DNA of 64,000 bases from an uncultured Oligella sp. (lineage in GTDB: Bacteria > Pseudomonadota > Gammaproteobacteria > Burkholderiales > Burkholderiaceae_B), in the NCBI GenBank assembly GCA_947632105.1, contig CANROD010000001.1, positions 1 through 64,000 on the forward strand, written 5' to 3'. This document shows, piece after piece, positions 17,626 through 26,266 of the stretch (its first letter is position 1; each line of letters starts with the position of its first letter). The notes under the pieces were generated by a model. The model was given only the letters and a program-made list of their open reading frames with translations, was not told the origin of the DNA and made no database searches. Made by a program: the position numbers and the translations under genes.

Positions 17626-19056
17626 CTAGTAACGGTAATGATTAGGCTTATAAGGGCCATCTACCTCAACACCAATATAGCTAGCTTGCTCTTCGCTAAG
17701 AGTAGTTAAGTTCACGCCCAATTTCTGTAGGTGTAAACGCGCTACTTTTTCATCTAAGTGCTTAGGCAACACGTAAACCTGGCCTTTTTCATACTTATCG
17801 CCGTGGCAGAACAACTCAATTTGAGCAATTGTTTGGTTAGTAAATGAAGCTGACATTACAAATGACGGGTGCCCCGTAGCACAACCTAAGTTAACTAAAC
17901 GACCTTGGGCAAGCAAGATAATACGCTTACCATCAGGGAAAATAACGTGATCAACCTGCGGTTTAACTTCTTCCCACTCTAAGGACTCTAAGCTAGCAAC
18001 ATCAATTTCATTATCAAAGTGACCGATATTACATACGATGGCTTCATTTTTCATCTGCTCCATATGCTCACGCGTAATCACATGGTAGTTACCTGTTGCT
18101 GTAACAAAGATATCAGCTTGAGAAGCAGCCTCTTCCATGGTGACTACTTTGTAACCTTCCATCGAAGCCTGTAGCGCACAAATTGGATCAACTTCAGTAA
18201 CCCACACTTGAGCTCGTAACGCTTGTAAGGCCTGAGCACAACCCTTACCAACATCACCAAAACCTACAACAACAGCAATTTTACCTGCTACCATTACATC
18301 CGTTGCACGCTTAATACCATCAACTAAAGACTCACGGCAACCGTATAAGTTGTCAAATTTAGATTTAGTCACTGAGTCATTAACGTTAATAGCAGGGAAC
18401 TGTAACTCACCTTTTTTAGACATTTGGTAAAGGCGAACAACACCCGTCGTGGTTTCCTCTGTTACACCCTTAATTTGAGCTAAGCGCACTGAGTACCAAG
18501 TATTGTCTTCTGCTAATTTCTTTTTAATAGAAGCAAATAGAGCCTTTTCCTCTTCGCTTGACGGATTATCTAAAACAGAGGGATCCTTTTCAGCATCAGC
18601 ACCTAAATGTAACAAAAGCGTAGCATCACCACCATCATCCAAAATCATATTGGCTTGCTGATCATCTGCACCAGGCCAGTTGAAAATCTCATGACAGTAC
18701 TCCCAATACTCCTCTAAGCTCTCACCCTTAATGGCAAAAACGGGGATATTTTGCGCTGCAATCGCTGCTGCTGCATGATCTTGAGTTGAGAAAATATTGC
18801 AAGAAGCCCAACGTACCTCAGCGCCAAGAGCAACTAGCGTTTCAATAAGTACACCGGTTTGAATGGTCATATGAATACTACCGGCAATACGCGCACCTTT
18901 TAAAGGTTGGCTTGCTGCGTACTCTTCGCGAGTCGCCATAAGACCTGGCATTTCAGTTTCAGCGATTGATAACTCGCGACGCCCCCAGTCAGCTAAACTG
19001 ATATCTTTAATAATGTAATCTTGTGTTTTGATATCTGTATGAAGACTATCTGCCAT
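17626..19056 (-). CDS. ahcY: Adenosylhomocysteinase
   Basis: NAD-dependent hydrolase that splits S-adenosylhomocysteine into adenosine and homocysteine, relieving inhibition of methyltransferases. At 476 residues it has the usual proteobacterial length. Hallmarks are [18 protein letters not shown] at the N-terminus, [15 protein letters not shown] in the catalytic domain, the NAD site [16 protein letters not shown], and the C-terminal [18 protein letters not shown] lies nine bases before ATG. It is controlled by the SAH riboswitch and terminator in its leader. Confidence 0.97.
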   Translation of the reverse strand: MADSLHTDIKTQDYIIKDISLADWGRRELSIAETEMPGLMATREEYAASQPLKGARIAGSIHMTIQTGVLIETLVALGAEVRWASCNIFSTQDHAAAAIAAQNIPVFAIKGESLEEYWEYCHEIFNWPGADDQQANMILDDGGDATLLLHLGADAEKDPSVLDNPSSEEEKALFASIKKKLAEDNTWYSVRLAQIKGVTEETTTGVVRLYQMSKKGELQFPAINVNDSVTKSKFDNLYGCRESLVDGIKRATDVMVAGKIAVVVGFGDVGKGCAQALQALRAQVWVTEVDPICALQASMEGYKVVTMEEAASQADIFVTATGNYHVITREHMEQMKNEAIVCNIGHFDNEIDVASLESLEWEEVKPQVDHVIFPDGKRIILLAQGRLVNLGCATGHPSFVMSASFTNQTIAQIELFCHGDKYEKGQVYVLPKHLDEKVARLHLQKLGVNLTTLSEEQASYIGVEVDGPYKPNHYRY

Positions 19057-19113
19057 TTGAATACTCCTAAGTATTTTTAAAAATTACTATAAACTTTGGG
19101 AGTTAGTAGACAC

Positions 19114-19153
19114 AAAAAAGCCCACCAACTCTAGATCTAGAGATATGGTGAGC
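19114..19153 (-). terminator. Regulated terminator in the ahcY leader
   Basis: On the minus strand GCTCACCA pairs with TGGTGGGC (one G-T pair) around the inner palindrome CTCTAGATCTAGAG, followed by TTTTTT (19114-19119). Its 5' arm overlaps the GCGCTCACC 3' strand of the riboswitch, so ligand binding and terminator formation should be mutually exclusive, giving an ON switch. Confidence 0.85.
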
Positions 19154-19225
19154 GCCGTTAGAAATAAATTCTAAACACTAGACGAGCCTGGCAGATAAAA
19201 ACTGTCGCAGCGCCCCTCGCCTATG
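19147..19225 (-). promoter_or_regulatory. S-adenosylhomocysteine (SAH) riboswitch
   Basis: Read on the minus strand, the leader contains the class hallmarks in order: GCGAGGGGCGCTGCGAC, then CTGCCAGGCTCG, a short linker, and GGCGCTCACC, which pairs back to the GGGCGC region as the pseudoknot/P1 strand. This matches the SAH riboswitch family, known almost only from beta- and gammaproteobacterial ahcY leaders. SAH binding should free transcription into ahcY and the genes behind it. A candidate -10 element TATACT sits at 19239-19244 (minus strand), a few bases upstream. Confidence 0.93.
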
Positions 19226-19247
19226 TAAGGTGTTGATAAGTATAGCA

Positions 19248-19277
19248 TGAATGACTTTTAGGATAAAAAGTCATTCA
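19248..19277. repeat. 12-base inverted repeat between metK and the ahcY leader
   Basis: TGAATGACTTTT (19248-19259) and AAAAGTCATTCA (19266-19277) are perfect complements with a six-base loop. It follows the metK stop but lacks a T-run on the minus strand. It also lies just upstream of the candidate ahcY -10 element, so it may be a weak terminator or an operator. Confidence 0.5.
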
Positions 19278-19292
19278 TCACTTAAAAACTAA

Positions 19293-20456
19293 TTAAAGCT
19301 CTGCCTTTAGTGCAGGGACCTTATCCAAGGCCTCCCAAGTAAACTCCGGTTCATTACGGCCAAAGTGGCCATAAGCTGCTGTTTTATTATAAATCGGTCG
19401 AAGTAAATCAAGCATATCAACAATACCGCGAGGCCTTAAATCAAAGTGCTTACGCACTAACTTAGCAATCTCATCGTCAGGTATCACACCAGTCCCCTTA
19501 GTGTAGACGGTAATATTAATCGGCTCAGCTAAACCAATGGCATAGCTTACTTGCACCTCACACTGACGAGCTAATCCAGCAGCCACAATATTTTTAGCTA
19601 CATAGCGAGCGGCATAGGCCGCAGAACGGTCAACCTTTGATGGGTCCTTGCCAGAAAAAGCGCCACCGCCATGAGGGCAAGCCCCACCATAGGTATCAAC
19701 TATAATCTTACGGCCAGTTAAACCAGCGTCTCCCTGAGGGCCTCCAATAACAAACTTACCTGTAGGATTAACAATATACCTAGTATTTTCAGTAATTAAA
19801 TCTGCAGGGATACTCGGTAAAATAATCTCGCTTTTTACCAATTCCTTAAGCTCAGCTTGAGAAATGTCCGGATGATGTTGGGTAGACACTAATACAGTAT
19901 CAATTTCTGCAGGCTTATCATCAATATAACGGAAAGTAACCTGTGCCTTGGCGTCAGGACGCAACCATGGTAAGCGACCATCTTTGCGTAGTTCACTTTG
20001 ACGCTGCATAATTCGGTGGGCATACCAAATAGGCGCCGGTAATAAATCAGCGGTTTCGTCGCATGCAAAACCAAACATCAGTCCTTGGTCACCAGCCCCC
20101 TGATCTAAGATATCCTCAAGGGAACGATCTACACCCTGGGCAATATCAGGAGATTGCTTATCATAAGCAACTAACACTGCACATGTTTTATAGTCAATAC
20201 CAAATTCGGGATTGTCATAGCCAATACGCTTTAACGTCTCACGCGCTACTGCTTGATAGTCTACATTAGCTGTGGTCGTGATTTCACCAGCTAATACAAC
20301 TAAACCAGTGCTACAAAGTGTCTCTGCCGCCACGCGTGCATTTGAGTCTTGCTCTAAAATAGCATCAAGAACTGCATCAGAAATCTGGTCGGCAACCTTA
20401 TCTGGATGACCTTCTGATACTGACTCTGAAGTAAATAAAAAATCGTTATGCGCCAT
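19293..20456 (-). CDS. metK: S-adenosylmethionine synthetase
   Basis: Makes S-adenosylmethionine from methionine and ATP. At 387 residues it is full length. Visible motifs are [13 protein letters not shown] with the ATP-binding His, the flexible-loop region [41 protein letters not shown], and [19 protein letters not shown]. It stands alone between two regulatory regions. No SAM riboswitch is visible in its leader, which carries only a small AT-rich stem (20485-20514). Confidence 0.97.
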   Translation of the reverse strand: MAHNDFLFTSESVSEGHPDKVADQISDAVLDAILEQDSNARVAAETLCSTGLVVLAGEITTTANVDYQAVARETLKRIGYDNPEFGIDYKTCAVLVAYDKQSPDIAQGVDRSLEDILDQGAGDQGLMFGFACDETADLLPAPIWYAHRIMQRQSELRKDGRLPWLRPDAKAQVTFRYIDDKPAEIDTVLVSTQHHPDISQAELKELVKSEIILPSIPADLITENTRYIVNPTGKFVIGGPQGDAGLTGRKIIVDTYGGACPHGGGAFSGKDPSKVDRSAAYAARYVAKNIVAAGLARQCEVQVSYAIGLAEPINITVYTKGTGVIPDDEIAKLVRKHFDLRPRGIVDMLDLLRPIYNKTAAYGHFGRNEPEFTWEALDKVPALKAEL

Positions 20457-20635
20457 TTTAAGTAGCGTCCTTTCTATTCTAAAAAATCAAACGTATTAAA
20501 AAATTAATTTGATTATTGTATACCAATTACAACGCCCTAAACCACAAAACGTAGCAAGATACCCCATTCTTACGGCTACCAAGCGCTCCTATCATCCACA
20601 AGACTTTTACCAACATCTGACAAGAATTTATAAAA

Positions 20636-20649
20636 TTGATCTAAATCAA
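20636..20649 (+). promoter_or_regulatory. FNR/NNR-type box upstream of nirK
   Basis: TTGATCTAAATCAA is a perfect match to TTGAT-N4-ATCAA, recognised by FNR and by the NO-responsive DNR/NnrR regulators. Its centre (about 20642.5) would place a class II start site near 20684. Denitrification genes are classic targets. Confidence 0.8.
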
Positions 20650-20704
20650 GGCTTATCATCAATTAGTCTTGATATCAACAGGGTTATCCCGTAGCATTAA
20701 TATA

Positions 20705-20758
20705 AAGATACATATTTAATACATCTTTAATAAAACAGATACATTTTAAATACATATT
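20705..20758. promoter_or_regulatory. Two tandem NsrR-like operators in the nirK leader
   Basis: Two 23-base pseudo-palindromes (20705-20727 and 20736-20758) share half-sites of the form AGATACAT and ATACAT(C/A)TT. Each matches by my count 18 of 23 bases of the NsrR consensus as I remember it (AAGATGCATTT, then its complement). Their centres are 31 bases apart, three helical turns. NsrR is a nitric-oxide-sensing repressor that controls aniA/nirK in Neisseria. Positioned downstream of the FNR-predicted start, they would block elongation until NO appears. Confidence 0.6.
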
Positions 20759-20893
20759 TACATTTAGTTTGGCTTTGTTAATATCTATATGCAGCTTATT
20801 TTAATAATAAGATTTAAGTTTTAAATACCTCTCCATTTGAGGTGAAAACGTAGTAGTACACCACAACCACTCCTTTATATTGAGGAAATGATT

Positions 20894-22069
20894 ATGAATA
20901 AAAAACTATTATTAATCGCTTTAGCTAGTACTATGAGTCTAAGCCCATTAGCCATGGCCCAGGATGTAACAGCTCCGGTCAACAAAGGTGGTTTGCCTGG
21001 TTATGAGGTAGTAGCTGCTCCAGATGTTGCTAAGCTTCCACGTGTTAAACAAGAGTTAGTCCGTCCTCCCTTCACTCCTGAACACAGCTTAGAACGTCCA
21101 GATGGTCCTCGTATCGTTGAGATTGAAATGTACATTGATGAGCGGGAAATTGAGGTTGAGCCAGGCGTATTTATGTGGGCCTTTACTTTCCACGGTTCAG
21201 TTCCTGGCCCACTTATCGTGGTCCACGAGGGTGACTACGTTGAATTAAAACTGATTAACTTATCTAAAAACGAATTAGTTCATAATATTGATTTCCATGC
21301 TGCTACTGGCGCTCTAGGTGGTGGTGACCTGAGCTTTGTTGCTCCAGGTCAAGAGGTAACCTTACGCTTCCGCGCTGACAAACCAGGCGTTCATATCTAT
21401 CACTGTGCTCCTGGTGGTGCAATGATTCCATGGCATGTAACACACGGCATGAACGGCGCAATCATGGTTATTCCTGAAGAAGGATTACAGGACAAAGATG
21501 GTAATCAGCTGACTTATGACAAAGCATTCTACATCGGTGAGCAGGATTTCTATATTCCTAAAGATGAAAATGGTGAATACATCCGTTTTGAGACTGCTGG
21601 CGAGTCATACCCTCAAGATCGCTTAGCGATGAATACATTAGTACCTTCACACATCACCTTTGGTGATCGTAAAGGAGCATATACTGGGGATAATGCCCTA
21701 ACATCAGAAGTTGGTGAAACCATCATGCTAATTCACTCTCAGGCTAACCGCTACACCTACCCACACTTAATTGGTGGTCACGGCGAATATGTTTGGGAGA
21801 GAGGTAACCTACACGAAACACCAATCACTGGGTTAGAAACTTGGTCAATTGCTGCAGGCTCAGCAGGTGCCGCTATGTATACCTTCAAACAACCTGGTGT
21901 TTATACCTACTTGAACCACAACTTAATTGAGGCAGTTAACTTAGGCGCCGCTCTAGAAATAAAAGTTGATGGCGTCTGGGATAACCAATACATGGAGCAA
22001 ATCACTGGTTCTCACGTATTTGAAGAAGGAGCACATAAAAAATGGGATGACATTGCTGCTCAGAAGTAA
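20894..22069 (+). CDS. nirK: Copper-containing nitrite reductase (class I-like)
   Basis: Periplasmic trimeric enzyme reducing nitrite to nitric oxide. Type 1 copper ligands are H130, C171, H181 and M186 (HCAPGGAMIPWHV...HGM). Type 2 ligands are H135, H170 and H342 (NHNLIEA), with catalytic D133 (HNIDFHA) and a His in PHLIGGHG (H291). The 391-residue form starts at ATG 20894, seven bases after GAGG; an ATG at 20888 is too close to the ribosome site. The signal peptide ends LAMA-QDV with no lipobox Cys, so it is soluble rather than an AniA-type lipoprotein. The body resembles the Achromobacter/Alcaligenes enzyme, but the type 1 loop is two residues longer. Confidence 0.95.
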   Translation: MNKKLLLIALASTMSLSPLAMAQDVTAPVNKGGLPGYEVVAAPDVAKLPRVKQELVRPPFTPEHSLERPDGPRIVEIEMYIDEREIEVEPGVFMWAFTFHGSVPGPLIVVHEGDYVELKLINLSKNELVHNIDFHAATGALGGGDLSFVAPGQEVTLRFRADKPGVHIYHCAPGGAMIPWHVTHGMNGAIMVIPEEGLQDKDGNQLTYDKAFYIGEQDFYIPKDENGEYIRFETAGESYPQDRLAMNTLVPSHITFGDRKGAYTGDNALTSEVGETIMLIHSQANRYTYPHLIGGHGEYVWERGNLHETPITGLETWSIAAGSAGAAMYTFKQPGVYTYLNHNLIEAVNLGAALEIKVDGVWDNQYMEQITGSHVFEEGAHKKWDDIAAQK

Positions 22070-22136
22070 TTCCATCCACTAATAGCTCACCGACCTATTA
22101 CTCAAATTACCGTCGATGAGTCTACAAAAGTTTTTT

Positions 22137-22187
22137 AAGCTGCTCAGAATTATATTAGGCATGACCAATATAAACACCGAGCAGCTT
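22137..22187 (+). terminator. Long hairpin between nirK and the Sco-TlpA gene
   Basis: AAGCTGCTC (22137-22145) pairs with GAGCAGCTT (22179-22187), with an inner TTATATT/AATATAA stem in the loop, followed by only TT before the next ribosome site. It may be a weak terminator or a processing element that sets nirK above the downstream chaperone genes. Confidence 0.45.
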
Positions 22188-22218
22188 TTGACATGAAGGG
22201 ATATTTAAGGAGAGAGTT

Positions 22219-23334
22219 ATGGCTTCAATACAGCAACTTACACGAGATTCCTTACTGTTTCTCAAACTATCTTTGCTAACAGCTTTAGCCATTTTCTCTT
22301 TTTATGGTTCAACAGCTAAAGCAGAAACGATTACGTTTGATTTAGTTGACCACAACGGTCCGGTAAACCAAGAGAGTTACCCCGGCAAGTACTTATTACT
22401 ATCTATCGGTTATACTTCTTGCCCTGATATTTGTCCAACCACTTTGTATGAGTACGGCTATGCCATGAAACACATGGAGCATGCAGATATGCTACAGCCA
22501 CTTTTTCTAACCATTGATCCAGTTAATGATGAGGTCATGCGTCTTAATGCCTATACACAGTATTTTGATGAGCGTATCGTTGGTTTAAGCGGTGAAATGA
22601 GTAACATTGAAGATATAGCCAAGCAACTCGGTGCCACATTCGGTTATCGACTTAACGGCAAACGCATTGATAATCCAGAGCTTGGACTAGGCTATGAGGT
22701 TTATCACAGTGCCATGATTTATTTGATTACACCTGAACGAGAGCTCTTGGATGTCTTTGACTACCAGATTGGCGGTGATGATTTAGTCACCGTATTAGAT
22801 GAGCACTTAAGCAAAGCAGCTACAACTTCTGAGACCGACAGCATACAAATTAAAAAAACTAACTCTATGACTGTACCTATCACTGTCAACCCCAAACAGG
22901 CTAGCTGCCCTTTACCTGAGGGTTTTAGTGACGCTAAAACTCAAGCACACCTAACTGACCTAGATCTTGCCATTGAGTCCAAACCGAAGGCTCAGCTAGT
23001 AAACCTTTGGGCTTTGTGGTGTGCACCATGCCGCAAAGAGCTACCCATCCTTGAAGAATGGGCTACTACTCAGCAGCAACTTGATGTAATAACAATTAAT
23101 GTCGGTGACAGTCTAGACAAAATTAAGCAGTTATTTAGCGAACAAGGCTTTATCCACCTACCAACATACCAAACTGACAACTTTAATTTACTACGCAAAC
23201 TTGGTGGTATAGGCCTACCATTTAATGCTTTATTTGTAAATGGCGATATAGTCGGTATTAAAAGCGGAATTATCACTGAAACCACATCGCTAGATCAATA
23301 TGCTCAATGCGTGCGATCACAAGTACAGTCATAA
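22219..23334 (+). CDS. Sco-type copper chaperone fused to a TlpA-like thioredoxin domain
   Basis: Two periplasmic redox/copper domains in one 371-residue chain behind a membrane anchor or signal (residues 13-34). The N-terminal SCO1/SenC domain has the copper-binding C68-x3-C72 (GYTSCPDICP) and H163 (YEVYHSAMIY). A linker of roughly 30 residues leads to a TlpA/ResA-like domain with W267-C268-A-P-C271. Sco proteins deliver copper, and TlpA domains keep copper-binding cysteines reduced; joining them makes one delivery-plus-reductant unit. Placed 149 bases after nirK and 11 before a PCuAC gene, so its client is probably NirK, although a cytochrome oxidase CuA site cannot be excluded. RBS AAGGAGAG. 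Confidence 0.82.
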   Translation: MASIQQLTRDSLLFLKLSLLTALAIFSFYGSTAKAETITFDLVDHNGPVNQESYPGKYLLLSIGYTSCPDICPTTLYEYGYAMKHMEHADMLQPLFLTIDPVNDEVMRLNAYTQYFDERIVGLSGEMSNIEDIAKQLGATFGYRLNGKRIDNPELGLGYEVYHSAMIYLITPERELLDVFDYQIGGDDLVTVLDEHLSKAATTSETDSIQIKKTNSMTVPITVNPKQASCPLPEGFSDAKTQAHLTDLDLAIESKPKAQLVNLWALWCAPCRKELPILEEWATTQQQLDVITINVGDSLDKIKQLFSEQGFIHLPTYQTDNFNLLRKLGGIGLPFNALFVNGDIVGIKSGIITETTSLDQYAQCVRSQVQS

Positions 23335-23345
23335 AGGAAGCAACT

Positions 23346-23831
23346 ATGAAATATTCTATCCTAACAGGTAGCCTTTTGGTCCTTAGCCTATATAGTAGTC
23401 TAGCTCAAGCCAACGATATCAGAAGTACAACCACCGTCAATGACTGTGTAATTCAAGAGGTTCTACCCGGACGTGCTATGACAGGTGCTTTTGTCACCTT
23501 TAACCATCAAGGTGAGCCAGTTGATATCCTTGAGAGTCTAATTCCAAGTATCTCTAATCAGGTTGAACTTCATCAAATGACGATGATTGATAATGTCATG
23601 ACCATGGGTCCGCTGCAAAACACAACGCTTGAAACTGGGCAACGTTTTTTCCGTAAAGGTGGAGATCATGTCATGATTATGAAAATACCTGAAGACAAAA
23701 TCCCTAAAATTGGCGAAACTCACACTATGACCTTTAATCTCAGTAACGGCACAACAACGACTTGTGAAGCCTTGGTCAAGTCACTGGATGACGTAATGAA
23801 AGAACATGTAGGCAAGAAAATGACACACTAA
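23346..23831 (+). CDS. PCuAC-type periplasmic copper chaperone
   Basis: Copper(I) chaperone of the PCuAC/DUF461 family (PF04314), 161 residues with a signal peptide ending SLAQA-ND. The methionine/histidine copper motif is present: H76, M78, M87 and H108-x-M110, close to H(M)-x10-M-x21-H-x-M. Start chosen at ATG 23346, which follows AAAGGAAG; an earlier in-frame codon lies inside the previous gene. Works with Sco-type proteins in CuA assembly elsewhere; here the pair follows nirK, suggesting nitrite reductase metallation. Cys34 and Cys140 could form a disulfide. Confidence 0.85.
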   Translation: MKYSILTGSLLVLSLYSSLAQANDIRSTTTVNDCVIQEVLPGRAMTGAFVTFNHQGEPVDILESLIPSISNQVELHQMTMIDNVMTMGPLQNTTLETGQRFFRKGGDHVMIMKIPEDKIPKIGETHTMTFNLSNGTTTTCEALVKSLDDVMKEHVGKKMTH

Positions 23832-23869
23832 CGAAGAATTAAAAATAGTTATCATTAGGGAGAAAAGTA

Positions 23870-25123
23870 ATGGATCGTCGACTATTTATTCAATGGCTAG
23901 CTAGCTTAGGAGTCACGCTAAGTGCTAGTGGTGTGGTAGGTAGCGCTGCTGCACAAATACTTAAACCAGGCTCCACTGAATTAACCCAATTAGGGGTCGG
24001 CAACTCTCTCTATCACCCAACTCGCTATCTGTTTATTGCTGACCCAGACTCCTATTTCATCACCGTTTATGATATTAATACGGCTGAGCAATTAGCCTTA
24101 TTAAATTTCGGTATACGACCACGCACAGTAGAAATAGCGCGTGATGACTCAATGATGGTAGTCGGCGATTACGAAGTTTCACGCCTTGTACTTTATGAGC
24201 TAGAAAGCCGTACACGCAAAGATATCAACTTACCTTCACCGCTGTATCAAGCTTTTTTTGTACCGCAGTCAAAGCTTTTAGCGATTGCTTTGCGTGATCA
24301 AGTCGGGATGGTTAACTATGAAACCGGTGAAGTTCACATTTATCCACAACGTTTTGACTCCGCTCGCCGTAACACACATCTTTATGCTTACTATAATCTG
24401 CTATTCAGTTCCTATAGCCAAAACTACTGGGTTCTTGATGAAGATAAGCCACAAATCTATCGTCACTCCCACTTAGAGTCTCGGGACTCACCTTGGGAAA
24501 CCATTGACCTGTCAACTCATATTCCATCAGGTTCGGGCCTAGATGATGGTATCGCTAGCCCCGAAGACTTTATGGTCGCCCTAACAACCAAGGATGGTTC
24601 TCGGGGTCTGATTTATTTCCCTGAAGACGAACGAATCCTATCAACGGGACCTATGCATACTGCTGGGTCTACCTATAGACCTCAAGTTACTCCCTATATT
24701 GACTTCTACTCTCGTCGAGTACTTTTTTCTGACTCCTCTGCTCATGTCGTGATGTTTGATTTAGATAAAGGTGATGAGCCCGAGCATTACTATCTACATG
24801 ACAAGCACCATAAAAACTTTTCACCACGACTATTCCGTAGTGGTTGGTTAGAAAGCACTTGGATTTTAGGTGGTGATAAAGGGATTATCCTTCAATCTTA
24901 TGATAATCCTGAGGACTCAACCTATATCAAGTCTCCTTGGGCTGTCGTCGATATGTGGGTAACTGGCGACAGCAAGACTCTGCTGTATACCTTGGATGAA
25001 GGTATAGCTATGGTATATCGACATGACATTCGTACTCGCGAAGCCTTGGAACCCATCCGTATCAAAGGCGTTGTAATGGGCGGACTACTTCGAATGGGAA
25101 CTAATAACAGTATCTGTTATTAA
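23870..25123 (+). CDS. Tat-exported beta-propeller-like protein of unknown function in the nirK operon
   Basis: 417 residues. The N-terminus DRRLFIQWLASLGVTLSASG is a twin-arginine-like signal. The body shows repeated strand-turn units (FITVYDINTAEQLALL; SRLVLYELESRTRKDI; AHVVMFDLDKGDEP; AMVYRHDIRTREALEP) as in WD-like or NirF/NirN-type propellers, but I could not place it in a named family and see no haem motif (no CxxCH). It has few cysteines but several His-rich spots (HDKHHKN). Ends the nirK-Sco/TlpA-PCuAC row 38 bases after PCuAC, with RBS GGGAGA and a strong terminator behind. A NirK assembly or electron-transfer accessory role is inference from position only. Confidence 0.6.
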   Translation: MDRRLFIQWLASLGVTLSASGVVGSAAAQILKPGSTELTQLGVGNSLYHPTRYLFIADPDSYFITVYDINTAEQLALLNFGIRPRTVEIARDDSMMVVGDYEVSRLVLYELESRTRKDINLPSPLYQAFFVPQSKLLAIALRDQVGMVNYETGEVHIYPQRFDSARRNTHLYAYYNLLFSSYSQNYWVLDEDKPQIYRHSHLESRDSPWETIDLSTHIPSGSGLDDGIASPEDFMVALTTKDGSRGLIYFPEDERILSTGPMHTAGSTYRPQVTPYIDFYSRRVLFSDSSAHVVMFDLDKGDEPEHYYLHDKHHKNFSPRLFRSGWLESTWILGGDKGIILQSYDNPEDSTYIKSPWAVVDMWVTGDSKTLLYTLDEGIAMVYRHDIRTREALEPIRIKGVVMGGLLRMGTNNSICY

Positions 25124-25153
25124 TTGAGCTTTATTATTAGCCCTAATCGACGC

Positions 25154-25182
25154 TGCGGTTGAATAACTCAACCGCATTTTTT
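25154..25182 (+). terminator. Intrinsic terminator ending the nirK row
   Basis: TGCGGTTGA (25154-25162) pairs with TCAACCGCA (25168-25176), loop of five, followed by six T. Confidence 0.92.
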
Positions 25183-25197
25183 GTATCTATTAGGCTT

Positions 25198-25216
25198 TAT
25201 AATGATACTCATTATC
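25198..25216 (+). promoter_or_regulatory. Fur box upstream of the ABC-nnrS operon
   Basis: TATAATGATACTCATTATC matches 17 of 19 bases of the Fur consensus GATAATGATAATCATTATC. It lies 67 bases before the substrate-binding protein start, so the operon is probably iron-repressed. Confidence 0.8.
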
Positions 25217-25282
25217 AGACCACACATGATAAAATATATTATAAATATATGTTTATAGCTCAATCATTTTAAGAGGCTTACT

Positions 25283-26263
25283 ATGGATCGTCGTCACTTT
25301 CTCCAATCTGTAGGTGCGGTCGCACTAAGCAGTCAACTTCCTTACGCATGGGCCAATAGCCCTTCTCCGCTGACTGTATACGGTCCAAGTGCTTTACCAA
25401 CCCTCCTTTTAGGGGTTGCCTCAAGACATCAAGCAGATGATCAAAATGCCATACAGCAGGCCTTCAATATTGAAACATGGCGCACACCAGACATGCTAAG
25501 AGCTGGTTTAGCTAAAGGCAGTATACAAGCAAGTATCATTCCTAGTTATGTTGGTGTCAACCTCGCTAACCGCGGCATGGATGTTAAGTTAGTCAATATT
25601 ATGACGTGGGGTATGGTGGACGTAGTTGGCCCTGATGGTAGTATTAAAAACCTTCGGGAGCTTGAGGGCCGTTCTGTCGCTGTACCATTACGTAATGATA
25701 TGCCTGACTTAGTCTTACAGGCGTTATGTCAATTACAGGGTGTAGATTTCAAAAAAATTAACATCAACTACACTCCAACGCCTGCGGAGGCTATGACCTA
25801 CTGGCTCAAGGATCGAGTCGAATTTGCTGTTTTAAATGAGCCCTTAACCTCTATCGCTCTAATGAGAGGTCGCAACAAAAACGCTGAACGCGTCCTTAAT
25901 CTAACTAACTTATGGCGCGAGACACACGACAATAAGACACATGGACTTCCTCAAGCTGGATTACTTGTGACTAATGAGTTTTATGAGAAAAATAACGAGT
26001 TCCTTAAGCAACTGCAAATCGTGCTGCAAAGCTCTGTCACTTGGACACTAGAAAATCCGGGCCCTGCAAGCCGTATTGGTAATAAGATTATGGATGTGCC
26101 GTCACCGGCCATCGCTAAATCTATCCCTCATGCTAACTTAACTGCCGTTGCCGCCTCCGATTTCAAAAATGACCTAAACTTATTCTTTAGTACTCTATAT
26201 GAGATTAATCCAAACATTCTTGGTGGCAGTATGCCTAACGATGATTTTATTTTAACGCTATAA
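25283..26263 (+). CDS. Tat-exported ABC substrate-binding protein, Fur-regulated (NMT1/SsuA-like)
   Basis: 326 residues with a twin-arginine signal (MDRRHFLQSVGAVALS). The fold resembles nitrate/sulfonate/bicarbonate-type binding proteins (PF09084-like), with TPDMLRAGLAKGSIQASIIPSY in lobe 1 and LRELEGRSVAVPLRNDMPDLVL entering lobe 2. The ligand is unknown. A strong Fur box upstream, a TonB receptor facing it and nnrS in the same operon suggest a metal complex or metallophore rather than a sulfonate; that is inference. Only three bases separate it from the permease gene. Confidence 0.75.
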   Translation: MDRRHFLQSVGAVALSSQLPYAWANSPSPLTVYGPSALPTLLLGVASRHQADDQNAIQQAFNIETWRTPDMLRAGLAKGSIQASIIPSYVGVNLANRGMDVKLVNIMTWGMVDVVGPDGSIKNLRELEGRSVAVPLRNDMPDLVLQALCQLQGVDFKKININYTPTPAEAMTYWLKDRVEFAVLNEPLTSIALMRGRNKNAERVLNLTNLWRETHDNKTHGLPQAGLLVTNEFYEKNNEFLKQLQIVLQSSVTWTLENPGPASRIGNKIMDVPSPAIAKSIPHANLTAVAASDFKNDLNLFFSTLYEINPNILGGSMPNDDFILTL

Positions 26264-26266
26264 GCT

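Larger units (their letters stand above)
20457..20893. other. Divergent regulatory region metK / nirK
   Basis: This 437-base AT-rich region carries the metK leader on the minus side and a densely marked nirK control region on the plus side: an FNR-type box (20636-20649) and two NsrR-like dyads (20705-20758), described separately. A compact TTGATATCAA palindrome also occurs at about 20669-20678. No plausible gene is present. Confidence 0.6.

Noticed and set aside
20457..20520. SAM riboswitch in the metK leader
   Set aside because: No conserved SAM-I, SAM-II or SAM/SAH core seen; only a short AT-rich stem with a T-run.
20705..20758. Repeated ATACAT units upstream of nirK as a simple tandem repeat
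   Set aside because: The units pair into two dyads with operator-like geometry, which explains them better than repeat expansion.
20894..22069. NirK as an AniA-type outer-membrane lipoprotein
   Set aside because: The signal peptide has no lipobox cysteine and the body follows the class I soluble enzyme.
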